From positions 62,001 to 126,000 of the forward strand of contig CAZUUA010000001.1 in assembly GCA_964623635.1 (NCBI GenBank): a stretch of DNA of 64,000 bases, read 5' to 3'. The notes beneath the pieces were generated by a model, which was given only the letters and a program-made list of their open reading frames with translations, did not search any database and was not told the origin of the DNA. The stretch's first letter is position 1. Every line of letters starts with the position of its first letter. The translations under genes were made by a program, and so were the position numbers. This document shows positions 51,203 to 60,044 of the stretch, in pieces. The stretch is from UMGS1696 sp964623635 (lineage in GTDB: Bacteria > Bacillota > Clostridia > Oscillospirales > CAG-272).

Positions 51203-52063
51203 ATGCTGAATATCGGATGTACCACAAGAGCCTTCAATGGAAAATCGGTGGCTGAGACCGCTGCACGGATGCAGGAGATCGGCTTTTTGTGTACCGAGCT
51301 GTGCTTCGTTCATGAGGATCTGCCCGGCTGGACCTACAACGGCATCGGACCCTTGGAAGACATCACCACGGAAAAAGTCAAGGCGGCAGTGAGCACCTTC
51401 CGGGACCATGGCGTGGAGGTCACGTCGCTGGGGCTGTTCACCGACCTGCGCAATCCCGATGCAGACGTGCAGGCGAAGGAAATGGACTATATCCGCCGGT
51501 ATATCGAATTTGCTGCCGAAGCCGGTGTACCGTATCTGGCCAGCGAATGCGGCTTTACACCCGGTGCCCGTGGGATCAACGCCGATACCTACGAAGCGGA
51601 CTACCAGCGGATCAAGGACTTTATCGGACAGGTTTGTCTGGAAGCGGAGAAGTGCGGTGTGCATCTGGCGCTGGAAGCCTGCGTGCTGGACGTGATCCCG
51701 TCTCCCCGTCGGCTGAAGACCCTGATCGAAGAGCTGGAAGCCTCGACCCAGGTGCGTCTGGGTGCTATGCTGGACCCGGCCAACTTCATCGCTGCCGAAG
51801 ACGAAGAGGGAATGTTCCGGCACCTGAAGCATGATATCTACTACTTCCACGGCAAGGACAGAAAGATCAACGCCACCTACGGTGTGAATCTGGGCGACGG
51901 CGATATCGACTGGGTAAAGTTCATGGAGCTGTACATCCGTCATGCCGATCGCAAGCCCTTCATTCTGGAATATTGCAACGCCGACAACTGTGCCGAGATC
52001 CGTACCCGTGCGCTGGAATATTACGACAAGGCATTCCACCAGCTGCTGGGTCGTATCAGCTGA
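51203..52063 (+). CDS. sugar phosphate isomerase/epimerase (TIM barrel)
   Basis: The 286-residue protein has the xylose-isomerase-like barrel. Metal-site elements are HLALEACVLDV, GAMLDPANFIA, IYYFHGKDRK and the C-terminal Glu in FILEYCNAD. Related proteins act as sugar or inositol epimerases or isomerases and are typically next to Gfo/Idh/MocA oxidoreductases, as in this cluster. GAAAGGAGA precedes the start. The next isomerase gene begins 120 bp later. Confidence 0.88.
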   Translation: MLNIGCTTRAFNGKSVAETAARMQEIGFLCTELCFVHEDLPGWTYNGIGPLEDITTEKVKAAVSTFRDHGVEVTSLGLFTDLRNPDADVQAKEMDYIRRYIEFAAEAGVPYLASECGFTPGARGINADTYEADYQRIKDFIGQVCLEAEKCGVHLALEACVLDVIPSPRRLKTLIEELEASTQVRLGAMLDPANFIAAEDEEGMFRHLKHDIYYFHGKDRKINATYGVNLGDGDIDWVKFMELYIRHADRKPFILEYCNADNCAEIRTRALEYYDKAFHQLLGRIS

Positions 52064-52183
52064 CCGGCACGGCAAAGCCAAAGAATCACGACGCCTACGG
52101 CAGTGTCCGCTCCATAGACAAGACACGTGCCGTTTGGATATACAAAAACAAAAAAAATCCCTTACATAAAGGAGAACAAAACC

Positions 52184-52981
52184 ATGATTAAACTTGGTGT
52201 AAACAGTGTCCTCTTTAAGACGGTTTCCTTCCGGGAAGCTGCTGAGGCCATCAAGAAGTGCGGCTACGATGGCGTAGAAATTTCTGCCATCGGCGGTATG
52301 TGCGAGCATCTGGATCTGGCCAACTGGAAGTCCCAGAAGGCAGAGCTGATCGCCATCCGGGAAGAACTGGATCTGCCCTTCATCTCTACCGAAGTGGCAT
52401 CCCAGGACAGAGAACGTCTGCTGACCGCTTTTGAAGCTTGTGCCGAGATCGGTATTCCGATCGTCAACATCGGCCCCGGCGGACAGATGGACAACGAAGA
52501 GACCCTGAAGCAGTCCTGCGAGATCATCCAGAGCCGTGCAGAAGACGCTGAAAAGTTCGGCATCACCCTGTGCGTAAAGGCTCACGTAGGCGCTGCCATC
52601 TATTCCACGCCCACCACGCTGCGTCTGATGGATGCTGTGACCTCTCCTGCATTCGGCGTAGACATGGACCCCTCTCACATCCACAGAGCTGGTGAGAACC
52701 CGGCTGTTGCTCTGCCTGCCGTTCTGTCTCGCATGAAGCACATCCACATCCGGGACTGCAAGGGCGACGGTCCTTCTCCGGGAGAACCGGCTAACCAGGC
52801 TTGCGGCCGTGGTGACATCGACCTGTTCGGTTACTGCAAGGCTATGGTAGACGCCAAGTATGACGGTCCTGTATCCCTGGAAGTCATCGGTCCCGACCAG
52901 AGCTATCTGGACGCTACCAAGATCGCTGCCGAAAGCTACGGCTACCTGAACGCCATCCTGAAGTCTCTGGGCGCAAGATAA
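52184..52981 (+). CDS. sugar phosphate isomerase/epimerase (TIM barrel), second
   Basis: The 265-residue paralogue-like barrel protein starts KLGVNSVLFKTVSFREAAEA, with VEISAIGGMCEHLD, LCVKAHVGAAIYSTP, FGVDMDPSHIHRAGENP, HIHIRDCKGDGPSPG and VSLEVIGPD forming the metal site. Presence of both the DPSHIHR and HIHIRD histidines argues for an active enzyme. AAAGGAGAACAAAACC precedes ATG 52184. Codons are of the highly expressed type, unlike the first isomerase. Confidence 0.88.
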   Translation: MIKLGVNSVLFKTVSFREAAEAIKKCGYDGVEISAIGGMCEHLDLANWKSQKAELIAIREELDLPFISTEVASQDRERLLTAFEACAEIGIPIVNIGPGGQMDNEETLKQSCEIIQSRAEDAEKFGITLCVKAHVGAAIYSTPTTLRLMDAVTSPAFGVDMDPSHIHRAGENPAVALPAVLSRMKHIHIRDCKGDGPSPGEPANQACGRGDIDLFGYCKAMVDAKYDGPVSLEVIGPDQSYLDATKIAAESYGYLNAILKSLGAR

Positions 52982-53007
52982 GACGCAGATTTTCTTAGAA
53001 GATTGTA

Positions 53008-53076
53008 GCGGATCGTCCTATAACGTAGGTATTCTATCGTTTCATACAGAATACCTATGTTATATGGGGACGATCG
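53008..53076. repeat. long inverted repeat between isomerase and binding-protein genes
   Basis: GCGGATCGTCC then TATAACGTAGGTATTCT (53008-53035) pairs with AGAATACCTATGTTATAT then GGGGACGATCGC (53048-53076) over about 26 bp with a small bulge and a 12-nt loop. No T tract follows. It may protect the upstream mRNA end or attenuate read-through. Confidence 0.75.
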
Positions 53077-53196
53077 CACAGCTGCGTTGGTGTGTGGATC
53101 GCCCTTTAGAAAAATAGGCTCATACAAATTGCAATATCCCCGCATATTTCCCATTATAGGCAAAAACCCTATCATGATAGAAAGAAGAATATCGTA

Positions 53197-54720
53197 ATGA
53201 AAAACCGCAAAATAATCGCATTGTTCTTAGCACTGCTGATGCTGTCTTCTACTGCAGCCGGTTGTTCCAATGCCGATTCCGGGGAGACAAAAGAGACCAC
53301 CGGCACCGACACCACCGTGCAGGAGACCGAGACCGAGCGTCCCTACGCCAAGCTGCCGGAGGTCGATATGGGTGGTGCAGACATGACCATTCTGATCGGC
53401 TACAACGAAGAAAAGTGGCCGCCGGATACCGTGGCTGTGACCAAGAATGAATTTGGTGCCGCCGAGATCACCGGTGAAGTGGTCAACGACGCACGGTACA
53501 CCCGGAACCAGACCATTGGCGAACGGTACAACTGCGTGATCAGCTCCGTGGACTACAACGAGCTGCAGAACCGCAATGTTCTGCACCCGGATATGGTCAA
53601 GGCTGTAGACACGCTGGTCATGGCCGGTGACAACAACTATGCCTTCATGCTGCTGCAGGGCTATACGACCTGTTCGCTGGCGGTAGAAGGTGTGCTGACC
53701 GACCTGTATTCCCTGGACAATCTGGATCTGACTGCCGCTTGGTGGGACCAGAAGGCCAACGATAACCTGACGGTGATGGACAGACTGTACTTCACCACAG
53801 GCGATATTTCCACCGCCGACAACGATGCCACCTGTACCGTGTTCTTTAACAAGCAGCTGGCAATGGACCACGGCATTGATAACCTGTACGACTCCGTCCG
53901 GGATGGCACCTGGACTCTGGATATGTTCTTAGGTCTGTGTGAAGAGACCTCTTTGGACGTAAACGGTGACGGCAAATACACTGACGCCGACCAGTACGGC
54001 GCCATGATCTGGGACGACATCACCATGGCAGTGATCAACGGTGCCGGGATCAAGTGTGCCGAGGTGGGGGACAGCGGCGAGATCGAGCTGACCCTGAACA
54101 CCGAACGCACCATCAACGCACTGGAAAAGTACGTGACCTTCGGTCGTGACAAGTCCAAGTGCTTCCAGTACCAGAGAGAAGGCTCTGCGGCAGACACGCT
54201 GGCGATCCAGATGTTCTCCAACAACCAGGCCATGTTCTTCATGCAGCTGATGCAGATGGTACCGAAGCTCCGTGACATGGATGCCGACTTTGGTATCCTG
54301 CCGTTCCCCAAGTACGACGAAGACCAGGCAGAATACTACAACACCGTAGGTTCCTGGCACTCCGTATTCTTCTGTATGCCCTTTGGCACGGTAGACACCA
54401 ACAATGCCTCCATTCTGGCAGAAGCGCTGGCCTGCGAAGGTATGTACACCGTGACCCCGGCTTACTACGAAATGACCCTGAAGAACAAGTCTGCTCGTGA
54501 CGAAGACTCCGCAGAAATGCTGGACATCATCTTCGCCACCCGTGTATACGACCTGGGCTGGTACTACCAGTTCGGTATGTACAACGAAGAGGTCATGAAC
54601 CTGTTCCGTTCCCAGTACGCTGCCAAGGAATTCTCGTCCATGTACGCCTCCAGAGAAAAGTCTGCGCTGGAAGAAGTCAAGGAAGCCAACGAAGCCTTTG
54701 CCGCTGTTGCTGAGCAGTAA
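53197..54720 (+). CDS. extracellular solute-binding lipoprotein, paralogue 2
   Basis: The 507-residue lipoprotein has signal MKNRKIIALFLALLMLSS with lipobox TAAGC, and a Thr/Glu linker. A binding domain follows containing ITGEVVNDARYTRN, DFGILPFPKYDED and a C-terminal AMLDIIFATRVYDLGWYYQF-like block (E-A-M-L-D pattern). It is homologous to the proteins at 20778 and 60890. It presumably captures an oligosaccharide for a transporter encoded elsewhere. It lies 85 bp upstream of the sulfatase-like gene and is likely in one unit with it. Confidence 0.85.
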   Translation: MKNRKIIALFLALLMLSSTAAGCSNADSGETKETTGTDTTVQETETERPYAKLPEVDMGGADMTILIGYNEEKWPPDTVAVTKNEFGAAEITGEVVNDARYTRNQTIGERYNCVISSVDYNELQNRNVLHPDMVKAVDTLVMAGDNNYAFMLLQGYTTCSLAVEGVLTDLYSLDNLDLTAAWWDQKANDNLTVMDRLYFTTGDISTADNDATCTVFFNKQLAMDHGIDNLYDSVRDGTWTLDMFLGLCEETSLDVNGDGKYTDADQYGAMIWDDITMAVINGAGIKCAEVGDSGEIELTLNTERTINALEKYVTFGRDKSKCFQYQREGSAADTLAIQMFSNNQAMFFMQLMQMVPKLRDMDADFGILPFPKYDEDQAEYYNTVGSWHSVFFCMPFGTVDTNNASILAEALACEGMYTVTPAYYEMTLKNKSARDEDSAEMLDIIFATRVYDLGWYYQFGMYNEEVMNLFRSQYAAKEFSSMYASREKSALEEVKEANEAFAAVAEQ

Positions 54721-54805
54721 TTTTCGTGAACCAAACGGAATGGTGGCGTGTCCATCGTTCCACCCATAAACCCACAAACCCACAAAACCAAAGGAGAAAA
54801 ACACC

Positions 54806-56197
54806 ATGGCAAAGAAGCCCAATATTCTGTTTTTCGGTATCGACTCTCTCCGTCGTGACCGCATGAGCCTGTATGGCTACAACAAGCTGACCACGCCTTA
54901 CATGGACAAGTACCTGTCTGAGGACTCCATCGTATTCGAGAATATGTTCAGCCCTTCCATCCCCACCACCCCCGGTTATGCCTCCATGCTGTCCGGTAAG
55001 GACTGCTTCGGCACCAACGTTGTGGCACTGCGTCACCAGGGCGGCTATCTGCCGGATATGAAGTCTCTGCCGGCTGTTCTGGAAGAAAACGGCTACAACA
55101 CCACCTGTGTGAACTACGGCGGTTTCCCCGGCTTTAGCAACTACCTGAACTATGCTGTGACCTGGGGCTCCTTCGGCGAAGGCAGATCCAAGAAGGCTGA
55201 ATCTCTGAACGAGGTTGCCATCCCCGAGCTGGAAAGACTGGCTGCTGAGGACAAGCCCTTCATGCTGTTCCTGCGTCACATGGACCCCCACTCTCCTTAT
55301 CTGCCGCCGGAACCGTACGAAAGAATGTTCTACTCCGGCAACGAAAACGACCCGGACAACCATTCTCTGGATCCTGTATTTGATTTCAAGCCCTTCTGCG
55401 ATTACTTTGCAAGCTGGTTCCCGCCGAAGTGCACGGACGCTGAATACATCTGCGCACAGTACGATGGAGCTATTGCATACATGGATGCCTGCATCAGCGT
55501 GATCCTGAACAAGCTGGAATACCTGGGCATTGCAGACAACACCATCGTAGTATTCACCTCTGACCATGGTGAAACTCTGTACGACCACGACTGCTACTTC
55601 GACCACCACTCCATGTACGACAACTGTCTGGTAGTGCCGCTGGCGATCAAGTGGCCGGGTGGCTGCAAGAAGTACTTCCGTGGCTGCACGAGAGTAAAGA
55701 GCTACGCATACGAAAAGGACATCATGCCCACGCTGCTGGCTATGCTGGGTATTGAGACCGACATCCAGTTTGACGGTCGGAACCTCTTGGACGTTATGGA
55801 CGGCAAGGCACCGGAAGAACCGGAATTCTACATCACGGAAGCAACGTGGATGCGGAAGCACGGTTGGAGAACGCCGGAATGGAAGCTGATGATCGCCCTG
55901 GAGCCTGACTTCCACTTCAAGCCGGAGATCGAGCTGTACAACCTGATCGAAGACCCGACGGAATACAACAATGTAGCCGATCAGTATCCGGAAGTAGTAG
56001 AGCTGCTGCGGAACAAGATGCTGGCACACATTGCCAAGAGAGAAGCCGAGACCGGACGCACGGCACCGATCTACACGAACCTGAATTGGAACGGCTTTGG
56101 TCGTCCCTTCACGTCTTCCGAGGAAGCCTACAACACGATGCACATCGGCAACCCGGACGACGCCAAGAAGCTCCAGGAAATCAAAAAGCAAGGCTAA
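54806..56197 (+). CDS. sulfatase-fold hydrolase lacking the formylglycine signature
   Basis: The 463-residue cytoplasmic protein is of the alkaline-phosphatase superfamily. Metal ligands occur in LFFGIDSLRRDRMSLYGY (D13) and VFTSDHGETLYDHDCYFDH. Where sulfatases have C/S-x-P/A-x-R, this protein reads S51-I-P-T-T-P, so the arginine needed for formylglycine formation is missing. The real nucleophile may be S51 or a Thr, as in phosphodiesterases of this fold. It has no signal peptide and could act on an imported sulfated or phosphorylated sugar. AAAGGAG precedes the ATG. Confidence 0.85.
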   Translation: MAKKPNILFFGIDSLRRDRMSLYGYNKLTTPYMDKYLSEDSIVFENMFSPSIPTTPGYASMLSGKDCFGTNVVALRHQGGYLPDMKSLPAVLEENGYNTTCVNYGGFPGFSNYLNYAVTWGSFGEGRSKKAESLNEVAIPELERLAAEDKPFMLFLRHMDPHSPYLPPEPYERMFYSGNENDPDNHSLDPVFDFKPFCDYFASWFPPKCTDAEYICAQYDGAIAYMDACISVILNKLEYLGIADNTIVVFTSDHGETLYDHDCYFDHHSMYDNCLVVPLAIKWPGGCKKYFRGCTRVKSYAYEKDIMPTLLAMLGIETDIQFDGRNLLDVMDGKAPEEPEFYITEATWMRKHGWRTPEWKLMIALEPDFHFKPEIELYNLIEDPTEYNNVADQYPEVVELLRNKMLAHIAKREAETGRTAPIYTNLNWNGFGRPFTSSEEAYNTMHIGNPDDAKKLQEIKKQG

Positions 56198-56231
56198 CCA
56201 CCCAACAAGTTGAGTGCCGGGGCTGCCCCCG

Positions 56232-56398
56232 TGGGCGATTATCGGCGTACTTGTAGCTTAGGATTTTAGCGATCCCACGGCAATCCACCGCCGCTGGCGG
56301 TTAGTTGGGTGCAGAGCGGGTTATGGACGTATCGTGTAGACATGGGCGATTATCGGCGTACTTGTAGCTTAGGATTTTAGCGATCCCACGGCAATCCA
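56232..56398 (+). repeat. 111-bp tandem repeat array, left part
   Basis: A unit beginning TGGGCGATTATCGGCGTACT at 56232 starts again at 56343, giving a period of 111 bp with near identity. Each unit contains CCGCCGCTGGCGG, a GC-rich self-complementary stretch, and GTTAGTTGGGTGCAGA. The second unit runs into the N gap. Confidence 0.9.
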
Positions 56399-56498
56399 NN
56401 NNNNNNNNNNNNNNNNNNNNNNNNNNNNNNNNNNNNNNNNNNNNNNNNNNNNNNNNNNNNNNNNNNNNNNNNNNNNNNNNNNNNNNNNNNNNNNNNNN
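56399..56498. other. assembly gap of 100 N
   Basis: Exactly 100 N, the conventional placeholder for a gap of unknown size, lies inside the tandem repeat. The true repeat number is therefore unknown. Confidence 0.99.
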
Positions 56499-56548
56499 CC
56501 GCCGCTGGCGGTTAGTTGGGTGCAGAATGGTTGCTGACGTATTGTGTA
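56499..56548 (+). repeat. 111-bp tandem repeat array, right end
   Basis: The sequence after the gap resumes at CCGCCGCTGGCGGTTAGTTG and diverges from the unit after about 50 bp (ATTGTGTAC instead of ATCGTGTAG). Confidence 0.85.
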
Positions 56549-56671
56549 CTGCTACGGTTTCGTAGGTGGTATATGTTGTATGTTTGTAGCCATATGGTAC
56601 GACTTGTTCGAAGGTTATAGCATTGCATCCGTATTGGAATATTGTGTGGAAAGATGGATCGATATACGATG

Positions 56672-56712
56672 CCTGCGTAGGAGGAGAGGGAACACGTCTC
56701 CTTCTATGCAGG
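56672..56712. terminator. hairpin upstream of the oxidoreductase gene
   Basis: CCTGCGTAGGAGGAGA (56672-56687) pairs with TCTCCTTCTATGCAGG (56697-56712) with few mismatches around GGGAACACG. Only a weak T stretch follows. It could be a terminator or a leader structure. No gene is seen in 56198-56793. Confidence 0.5.
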
Positions 56713-56793
56713 GGTCGGTATTTATTCATCCAATAAAAAAACACAGGCAGCCAAGGGATTGGTATACTGTGTAACAAAAAAGAGAGAATCATC

Positions 56794-57813
56794 ATGCAAA
56801 GAACTGTAGTGATCGGCATGGGTCACATCGGGCACAGACACGCCCAGGCCTATACCGAATCGGATAAAGCGGAGCTGGTCGCAGTATGTGACCGGGTGCC
56901 GGAGCTGGCACAGAAGGCAGGAGAGAAGTTCGGTGTACCGTATTTTACGTCTGCCAAAGAGATGCTGGCGGCCATGCAGCCGGACATTGCCAGTGTGACC
57001 ACCGGAGGCTACGAATATTCCTCCGACCATTATGAGCCTACCATGGAAGCTTTTGCGGCCGGTTGTCATGTGCTGGGAGAAAAGCCCATTTCCAACAATC
57101 TGAAGCACGCCATCGAAATGGTGGAGACGGCAGAGAAGAAGGGGCTTTGTTATGGTATCGACATGAACCACCGGTTCACACCTGCTGCACGTCAGGCAAA
57201 GAAGTGGCAGGATGACGGACGGCTGGGCTCTTTGCTGTTCTGCAACATGGCATTGTGGATCGGAAAGTTCATGCCGCTGGATTCTGTGTACTATCACCTG
57301 AAGGCACTGAACCCCCACAGCATCAACATCATGCAATACTTCTGCGGTCCCATCAAGGAAGTCACCACCTTTGCCATGAAGGCACCGGGACGTGAGATCT
57401 ACTCCACCCAGTCCACGGCCATGCGGTTCGAATGCGGCGCAGTAGGGCATCTGACCTCCTCCTACGACATCACCCGTGGGCATCCCATGGAACGGTGCGA
57501 GGTAGCAGGTACGGACGGCCGGTTCGTGTTCGAGGATATGTGGCGTGAAGCCGTGCTGTATCCTGCCGGTTCCCCGGTGAAGGAAGTGTACACCAACCCG
57601 GTCTTCGATGGCCCCGGTCGGTTCGAACGCTTCTACGACACCTTCCGTGATCGGATCCATGCCTTTGTGGATCAGGTGGACGGCGGCTGCAGACCGGAAG
57701 ACATCGATGGCAGCGGTAAGGAAGGTCTGGAGGCCTCTCGTGTCATCCACGCCATGATCCGCTCCATTGAAGAAAACGGTGCACCGATCCAGGTGAAGGA
57801 TATTACGGAATAA
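56794..57813 (+). CDS. Gfo/Idh/MocA-family oxidoreductase
   Basis: The 339-residue protein has the NAD(P)-binding VVIGMGHIGHRHAQAY, the catalytic EKP in HVLGEKPISNN and the substrate-domain residues IDMNHRFTP and the Y-x3-H of SVYYHLKALNPHSIN. It probably oxidises a sugar or inositol derivative together with the neighbouring TIM-barrel isomerases. It resembles the protein at 58891 (shared EKPISNN and NH-F blocks), so the two are paralogues. An AraC regulator gene lies between them. Confidence 0.9.
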   Translation: MQRTVVIGMGHIGHRHAQAYTESDKAELVAVCDRVPELAQKAGEKFGVPYFTSAKEMLAAMQPDIASVTTGGYEYSSDHYEPTMEAFAAGCHVLGEKPISNNLKHAIEMVETAEKKGLCYGIDMNHRFTPAARQAKKWQDDGRLGSLLFCNMALWIGKFMPLDSVYYHLKALNPHSINIMQYFCGPIKEVTTFAMKAPGREIYSTQSTAMRFECGAVGHLTSSYDITRGHPMERCEVAGTDGRFVFEDMWREAVLYPAGSPVKEVYTNPVFDGPGRFERFYDTFRDRIHAFVDQVDGGCRPEDIDGSGKEGLEASRVIHAMIRSIEENGAPIQVKDITE

Positions 57814-57817
57814 AAAT

Positions 57818-57905
57818 GCAAGGTAAGAAATAAAAAGTAAGAGGACTGTGGATTTCACGATCGTCTGTGGCTTCTTATCTCTGGCCTCATACTTCTTATT
57901 TATCA
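57818..57905. repeat. heptamer repeat forming an inverted pair, locus D
   Basis: GGTAAGAAATAAAAAGTAAG then AGG (from about 57820) is inverted in CCTCATACTTCTTATTTATC (ending 57905). Both arms show the AAGTAAG-type units of loci A-C. Confidence 0.5.
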
Positions 57906-57907
57906 AT

Positions 57908-58810
57908 ATGCCGACTGTTTATTCGAGAGAAAAATTCAGCTTTTACCACAATGGGGCAAAGATCGCCATTGTAGACGTGTGCCACGACGGGAAGATGGAA
58001 TCCCATTCCCATTCGTTTTACGAAATGGTCTACGTCCAAAGCGGCTTTACCCTGCATTCGTGCAGCGGAGAGGTACGGATGCTGTCCACCGGCGACTGGT
58101 TTTTTGTCCGTCCCGGTGAGGAGCATTCCTACATCAACGCCCACGGCTTCAACATATACAACTGTATCTTTCTGGAAGAGATCTTAGGCTCCGATCTTCT
58201 GGCGCTGCGGAAGCTGCCGGGACTGGATTATCTGCTGTCCACCTCCTGGATGCCGGATCCAACCTCCACCGACCCTGTCACCTTTGAGCGTGTGCTGCAC
58301 GTGGACATGGCAGAGCGGCACAGTGTGGAGACGGCGCTGGAGCGGATCAAGACCGAATGTGAGAATCGGCAGCCCGGTTGGGAGCTTTCTGCCAAGGCGA
58401 CGCTGCTGATGCTGTTGATCCGGTATTCCCGGCTGTACGAAGCACAAAAGGGCAGCCGGAGCCACGCTACGTCGGACTATTATATGTATATCTACAAGAT
58501 ATTACAATATGTGAACGACCACTACAGCGAGGATCTCACCATGGCGGATCTGTCCAAGGTCACGGGTCTGTCGGTGGACTACATGGCACGGCGGTTCAAG
58601 GCGGTGATGAATATGTCTCCATCGGAGTATATTCGTCGGTTCCGGATCGCCAAGGCTATGGAGCTGCTGGCCGACGAAAGCCTGTCCATTGCCCAGATCG
58701 CCGACCTGACGGGGTTTTCCGACATCAGCCTGTTTTCCCGTGTGTTCAAGACCACCGTGGGGATACCGCCGGTGTCCTATCGTAAGAACCTTGCCGTGGA
58801 GCATGAGTGA
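57908..58810 (+). CDS. AraC-family transcriptional regulator
   Basis: The 300-residue protein has an N-terminal cupin-like ligand domain (SHSHSFYEMVYVQSGFTLH, then GDWFFVRPGEEHSY). Two C-terminal helix-turn-helix units follow (LTMADLSKVTGLSVDYMARR, and LSIAQIADLTGFSDISLFSR). Such regulators usually activate sugar genes, so the surrounding oxidoreductase, isomerase and binding-protein genes are natural targets. GTG 57848 opens a longer frame through the heptamer repeat; ATG 57908 is preferred although its ribosome binding site is poor. Confidence 0.9.
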   Translation: MPTVYSREKFSFYHNGAKIAIVDVCHDGKMESHSHSFYEMVYVQSGFTLHSCSGEVRMLSTGDWFFVRPGEEHSYINAHGFNIYNCIFLEEILGSDLLALRKLPGLDYLLSTSWMPDPTSTDPVTFERVLHVDMAERHSVETALERIKTECENRQPGWELSAKATLLMLLIRYSRLYEAQKGSRSHATSDYYMYIYKILQYVNDHYSEDLTMADLSKVTGLSVDYMARRFKAVMNMSPSEYIRRFRIAKAMELLADESLSIAQIADLTGFSDISLFSRVFKTTVGIPPVSYRKNLAVEHE

Positions 58811-58845
58811 GGGATACAGATAAAATAGTTTGTTCGATCCTTTGA

Positions 58846-58865
58846 GATGGGGAGTCTACCCCGTC
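58846..58865 (+). promoter_or_regulatory. leader hairpin before second oxidoreductase
   Basis: GATGGGG (58846-58852) pairs with CCCCGTC (58859-58865) around AGTCTA, 25 bp before the start; no T tract follows. Confidence 0.4.
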
Positions 58866-58890
58866 TTACCAAATAAGAAAGGAAAAAAAC

Positions 58891-59976
58891 ATGGAAAAGA
58901 TTTTTAAGAGTGCCGTTGTAGGTATGGGTGGCATTGGTAATACCCATGCGAACTGCATCAAGAACAACCCCAATGCCGAGCTGGTCTGCGTTTGTGATGT
59001 AAACAAGCAGAGAGCCGACGAAGCTGCCGAAAAGTTCGGTGTACCGGCAGTATATTCCGTTAAGGATATGCTGAAGAACTATCCGGAGATCGAAGTCGTT
59101 CACGTGACCACCTCCGGTTTTGAAAATGGTTCTTGGCACTATGTTCCCACGATGATGTGTCTGGACGCCGGCAAGCACGTGCTGGTGGAAAAGCCCATCT
59201 CCAACAACATCGAAGAAGCTCGTGAAATGGTTGCCTTCGCTGCCAAGAAGGGTCTGTACCTGGGCTGCGACCTGAACCATTACTTCTCCGAGCCTGCATT
59301 CCGTGCAGACCAGCTGATCGCTGAAAACAAGATCGGTGAACAGGTCTATGCTATGACCAAGGTAGGCTTCAACGGTTCTGCCGTGAACGTAGCACCCGTG
59401 GACAAGAACTCCCGTTGGCAGATGCCCTATTCCCATGCCAAGGCCTTCCTGACCCATCCTTTCTCCGTAATGCGTCACTTCAGCGGCGACATTTCCCACA
59501 TCCAGTGCTTCATGGAAAGACCCGGTGCCAGAAGACAGTCCAGCGACCTGATGCTGTCCATCGCTTCCGTGAACATCAAGTTCCAGAGCGGCTGCGTTGG
59601 TTATATGCTGTCTCAGAGAGGCGATGCTATGTTCGGTCTGGGTGGCTGGTGGTCCTATGAGCTGGCCGGTACTCGTGGTACCTTCTGCATCGAAAACTGC
59701 GTAGAAAAGCTGACCTATTGGGAAAACGGCAAGGATCCGGAGATCATGAACACCGGTGTGACCGATTTCGGCGCAACCTTCCCGATCCGTATCAACGCCT
59801 TCTACGAAGACCTGGTCAACGAAGTACCCCTGGAACACCTGCGTTCCTCCGGTCGTGACGCACTGGCTACCATGGAATACATCTTCGCCTGCATCGATTC
59901 CTACGAATCCGGCGGAGAAGTGGTTCGTCCCCATGCACTGCCTGCATACCACGGCGACCCCAGCATCATTCACTAA
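58891..59976 (+). CDS. Gfo/Idh/MocA-family oxidoreductase, second
   Basis: The 361-residue enzyme has VVGMGGIGNTHANC for NAD(P) binding, EKP in HVLVEKPISNNIEEA and CDLNHYFSEPAF. The segment MPYSHAKAFLTHPFSVMRHF occupies the place of the usual substrate histidines. GAAAGGAAAAAAAC precedes the ATG, and codon use points to high expression. It is followed by a bidirectional terminator. Confidence 0.9.
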   Translation: MEKIFKSAVVGMGGIGNTHANCIKNNPNAELVCVCDVNKQRADEAAEKFGVPAVYSVKDMLKNYPEIEVVHVTTSGFENGSWHYVPTMMCLDAGKHVLVEKPISNNIEEAREMVAFAAKKGLYLGCDLNHYFSEPAFRADQLIAENKIGEQVYAMTKVGFNGSAVNVAPVDKNSRWQMPYSHAKAFLTHPFSVMRHFSGDISHIQCFMERPGARRQSSDLMLSIASVNIKFQSGCVGYMLSQRGDAMFGLGGWWSYELAGTRGTFCIENCVEKLTYWENGKDPEIMNTGVTDFGATFPIRINAFYEDLVNEVPLEHLRSSGRDALATMEYIFACIDSYESGGEVVRPHALPAYHGDPSIIH

Positions 59977-59992
59977 TCCATTTTGGCATAAC

Positions 59993-60027
59993 AAAACCCC
60001 GGTGGGACAGATCCTGCCGGGGTTTTT
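59993..60027. terminator. bidirectional terminator
   Basis: AAAACCCCGG (59993-60002) pairs with CCGGGGTTTT (60017-60026) between convergent genes. Confidence 0.92.
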
Positions 60028-60044
60028 GGTTGTTGTGAGAAGAT

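Noticed and set aside
56232..56548. CRISPR array
   Set aside because: The 111-bp units are wholly repeated without unique spacers, and no cas gene is present. The 21-bp repeats at 25163 are contiguous and have no spacers either.
56301..56819. Minus-strand frame across the N gap
   Set aside because: It is open only because N codons cannot be stops, and it runs through tandem repeats.
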